DNA from: Corynebacterium sp. ACRPS
GTDB taxonomy: Bacteria > Actinomycetota > Actinomycetes > Mycobacteriales > Mycobacteriaceae
Assembly: GCF_022346005.1 (NCBI RefSeq)
Contig: NZ_JAKRMY010000008.1
Location: forward strand, 1 to 64,000
Reading direction: 5' to 3'
Length of the DNA stretch: 64,000 nt
The position numbers and the translations under genes are program-made. The number at the start of each line of letters is the position of its first letter. Positions within the stretch are counted from its first letter, which is position 1. This document shows positions 62,575 through 64,000 of this stretch, in pieces. Under the pieces are notes generated by a model. It was not told the DNA's origin, made no database searches, and saw nothing but the letters and a program-made list of their open reading frames with translations.

Positions 62575-63969
62575 GTGAAAGCTGCAACCCGTAACTATCT
62601 AGCGCTTGTGGCCTCAGGGGTTCTCATCACTGCCGCTTCCCCTGTCGCCGGCGCTATCGATTCTGTCGAATCGGCTCCACCGATTGAAGAGAATTCAGAG
62701 CTTCCAGAATCCTCTTTTATTGACGAGGCACTTAAAAGCTCAGGACCCGCTGAAGATTCACAAGAGGCGGCATCAATGGCCGAAGAAGCCTCCAAACTCC
62801 CTCCCCTTTCATCAGGGCTGTTGGGTTCAGGTGACCATATTGGAGACCAATACACTGCTTTCTATCATGATCCGGTAGACCTCGATTCCTCGGAGCCAGG
62901 ACAGCTCTTCCGATCAGAATCTGTGCGCAACCCCAAAAATCCACTTGGCATCAGCAACGTCGGCCCCTATAAGGCAGACCGCATACTCTATTCTTCCACC
63001 AACCGTTCTGGAGAAAAGATCCAAGTAAGCGGGATGGTCATTGAGCCCAAGGCCGAGTGGGGCGGAGAAGGCCCACGCCCTGTCGTAGCATTTGCGCCGG
63101 GAACCCAAGGTTTAGCGGACCGCTGTGCCGCATCTCGTAAAATTGCAGACGGGGTAGGAGACTACGAGCAGTTCTATTTCCATCAGTACCTTAAGAAGGG
63201 CTATGCCGTAGTACTCACCGACTACGAGGGCCTTGGCACCCCTGGCATGCACACGTACATGGATCGTGCATCCCAAGGCCATACGGTCCTCGATAGCATT
63301 CGAGCTGCGCAGCAACTGGATGGCTGGGACATTAACGAATCCAACCCAGTATTCATCAATGGCTATTCCCAAGGCGGAGGAGCCGCTGCCGCTGCCGCCG
63401 AGCTATATGACGACTATGCTCCGGAGCTCAACATCAAGCTTGCGACTATTGGTGCTGCCCCAACAGATCTAACGTTGTTGCCTTCTGCCCTCGATGGATC
63501 ATTGTATTTCCTCTTCGAGGCGTATGCCCTTTTGGGACTAAGCAACTCCTATGGCGAGGATCTGTACTCGCATCTCAATGACAGGGGCACACGAAAGCTA
63601 CAGGATGCGACGAATACCTGCACCATGGGGCTTCTTAAAACCGCCGACACTACCGTGGAGCGGATCAGCAACGATGGCAGGAACGTGCAGGACTTTATTG
63701 ACAGCGAGCCTTTCAAATCGATACTGGCAGAGCAGCATATTGGCTACGATGCACCCGCTATTCCAGTCGTCATCACGCATGGCCGCGGTGACGACGTTAT
63801 TCCGTTTTCTACCGCTGAAAAGCTCGTCGATGAATGGACTGAGCGCGGCACCGATGTCACTTTCATCCCCAATAACGCCCACACTCACCCGACCGGTACC
63901 ATCCCGCACATCATCGAATCAGTAAAAGCGATCGACGCCACCCTACAGCACGAGAAGGGAAGCCAGTAA
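62575..63969 (+). CDS. Secreted lipase (secretory lipase, LIP family)
   Basis: The 464-residue exported lipase has a signal peptide (about 1-27, ending PVAGA) and an acidic Glu/Ser/Pro linker (about 28-85). The alpha/beta-hydrolase domain has nucleophile Ser265 in GYSQGG, acid Asp406/407 in HGRGDDVIPF and His436/438 in NNAHTHP. Family PF03583 cuts triacylglycerols, which fits a lipid-feeding skin species. The GTG start at 62575 follows GAAAGG. Upstream, TACGGG (62473-62478) and CCCGTA (62501-62506) are inverted. Confidence 0.88.
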   Translation: MKAATRNYLALVASGVLITAASPVAGAIDSVESAPPIEENSELPESSFIDEALKSSGPAEDSQEAASMAEEASKLPPLSSGLLGSGDHIGDQYTAFYHDPVDLDSSEPGQLFRSESVRNPKNPLGISNVGPYKADRILYSSTNRSGEKIQVSGMVIEPKAEWGGEGPRPVVAFAPGTQGLADRCAASRKIADGVGDYEQFYFHQYLKKGYAVVLTDYEGLGTPGMHTYMDRASQGHTVLDSIRAAQQLDGWDINESNPVFINGYSQGGGAAAAAAELYDDYAPELNIKLATIGAAPTDLTLLPSALDGSLYFLFEAYALLGLSNSYGEDLYSHLNDRGTRKLQDATNTCTMGLLKTADTTVERISNDGRNVQDFIDSEPFKSILAEQHIGYDAPAIPVVITHGRGDDVIPFSTAEKLVDEWTERGTDVTFIPNNAHTHPTGTIPHIIESVKAIDATLQHEKGSQ

Positions 63970-64000
63970 ATACTTGCTCTCCCCCTACACCATGTAAAAA

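Noticed and set aside
1..64000. CRISPR array, rRNA operon or prophage
   Set aside because: No regularly spaced repeats, no rRNA-like sequence and no phage structural genes seen.

Overview
The window is chromosomal DNA of a Corynebacterium, probably a lipid-adapted, skin-type species. The evidence is a complete set of genes for corynomycolate transport and the arabinan/lipoglycan envelope (AftD-like, TmaT-like, MtrP-like, DUF3068, MmpL3-type), a GTP-type PEP carboxykinase, bifunctional dCTP deaminase, an EtfD-type iron-sulfur oxidoreductase, and a textbook corynebacterial McbR operator (TAGAC-N6-GTCTA). The order GH3 lipoprotein - DUF2613 - AftD - acyltransferase - DUF3068 - membrane protein - GT4 - methyltransferase, then PckG - TrmB - NYN protein - MmpL3, follows the mycobacterial Rv0237-to-Rv0204c region.

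Layout. 0.5-6.3 kb: proline catabolism (putA), an AI-2E/PerM-type membrane protein and a nucleosidase. 6.3-10.3 kb: an accessory stretch with two nonsense-broken genes, a J-domain-like membrane protein and an LppP/LprE-type lipoprotein. 10.5-14.1 kb: sulfate assimilation cysHDN (the reductase is of the cluster-free PAPS type) opposite a shrunken ferredoxin reductase, with the McbR site between them. 14.2-17.9 kb: a heterodimeric ABC exporter. 17.9-19.9 kb: a DUF6230/DUF6114 secreted-protein operon. 20.2-24.9 kb: two MpaB-type (DUF2236) oxygenases with an aldehyde dehydrogenase and a short flavoprotein, followed by EtfD (25.0-27.9 kb). This is a candidate pathway for oxidative cleavage of an unsaturated lipid or isoprenoid whose products would enter beta-oxidation. 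27.9-34.5 kb: antiporter, DUF1707 protein, AlaT, YibE/F, UDP-glucose dehydrogenase, Dcd.

34.6-41.3 kb is an AT-richer island that begins one base after tRNA-Gly(CCC). It holds an IS481 fragment, a damaged IS3 element with recognisable inverted repeats, remains of a plasmid replication gene, several small secreted-protein genes (two with the same one-base deficit in the poly-A run after the start codon) and a second, more decayed IS3 copy.

41.3-62.3 kb is core envelope biology: VanW protein, GH3 lipoprotein, stress protein, the AftD-to-MtrP block, a CPBP protease, a toxin-antitoxin relic, pckG, then trmB-NYN-mmpL3-flippase-like-DUF3054 in one tight operon. The window closes with a secreted lipase (62.6-64.0 kb).

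All functional statements come from reading motifs and context; no database search was possible. Translations of intervals longer than the stated open frames were done by hand.
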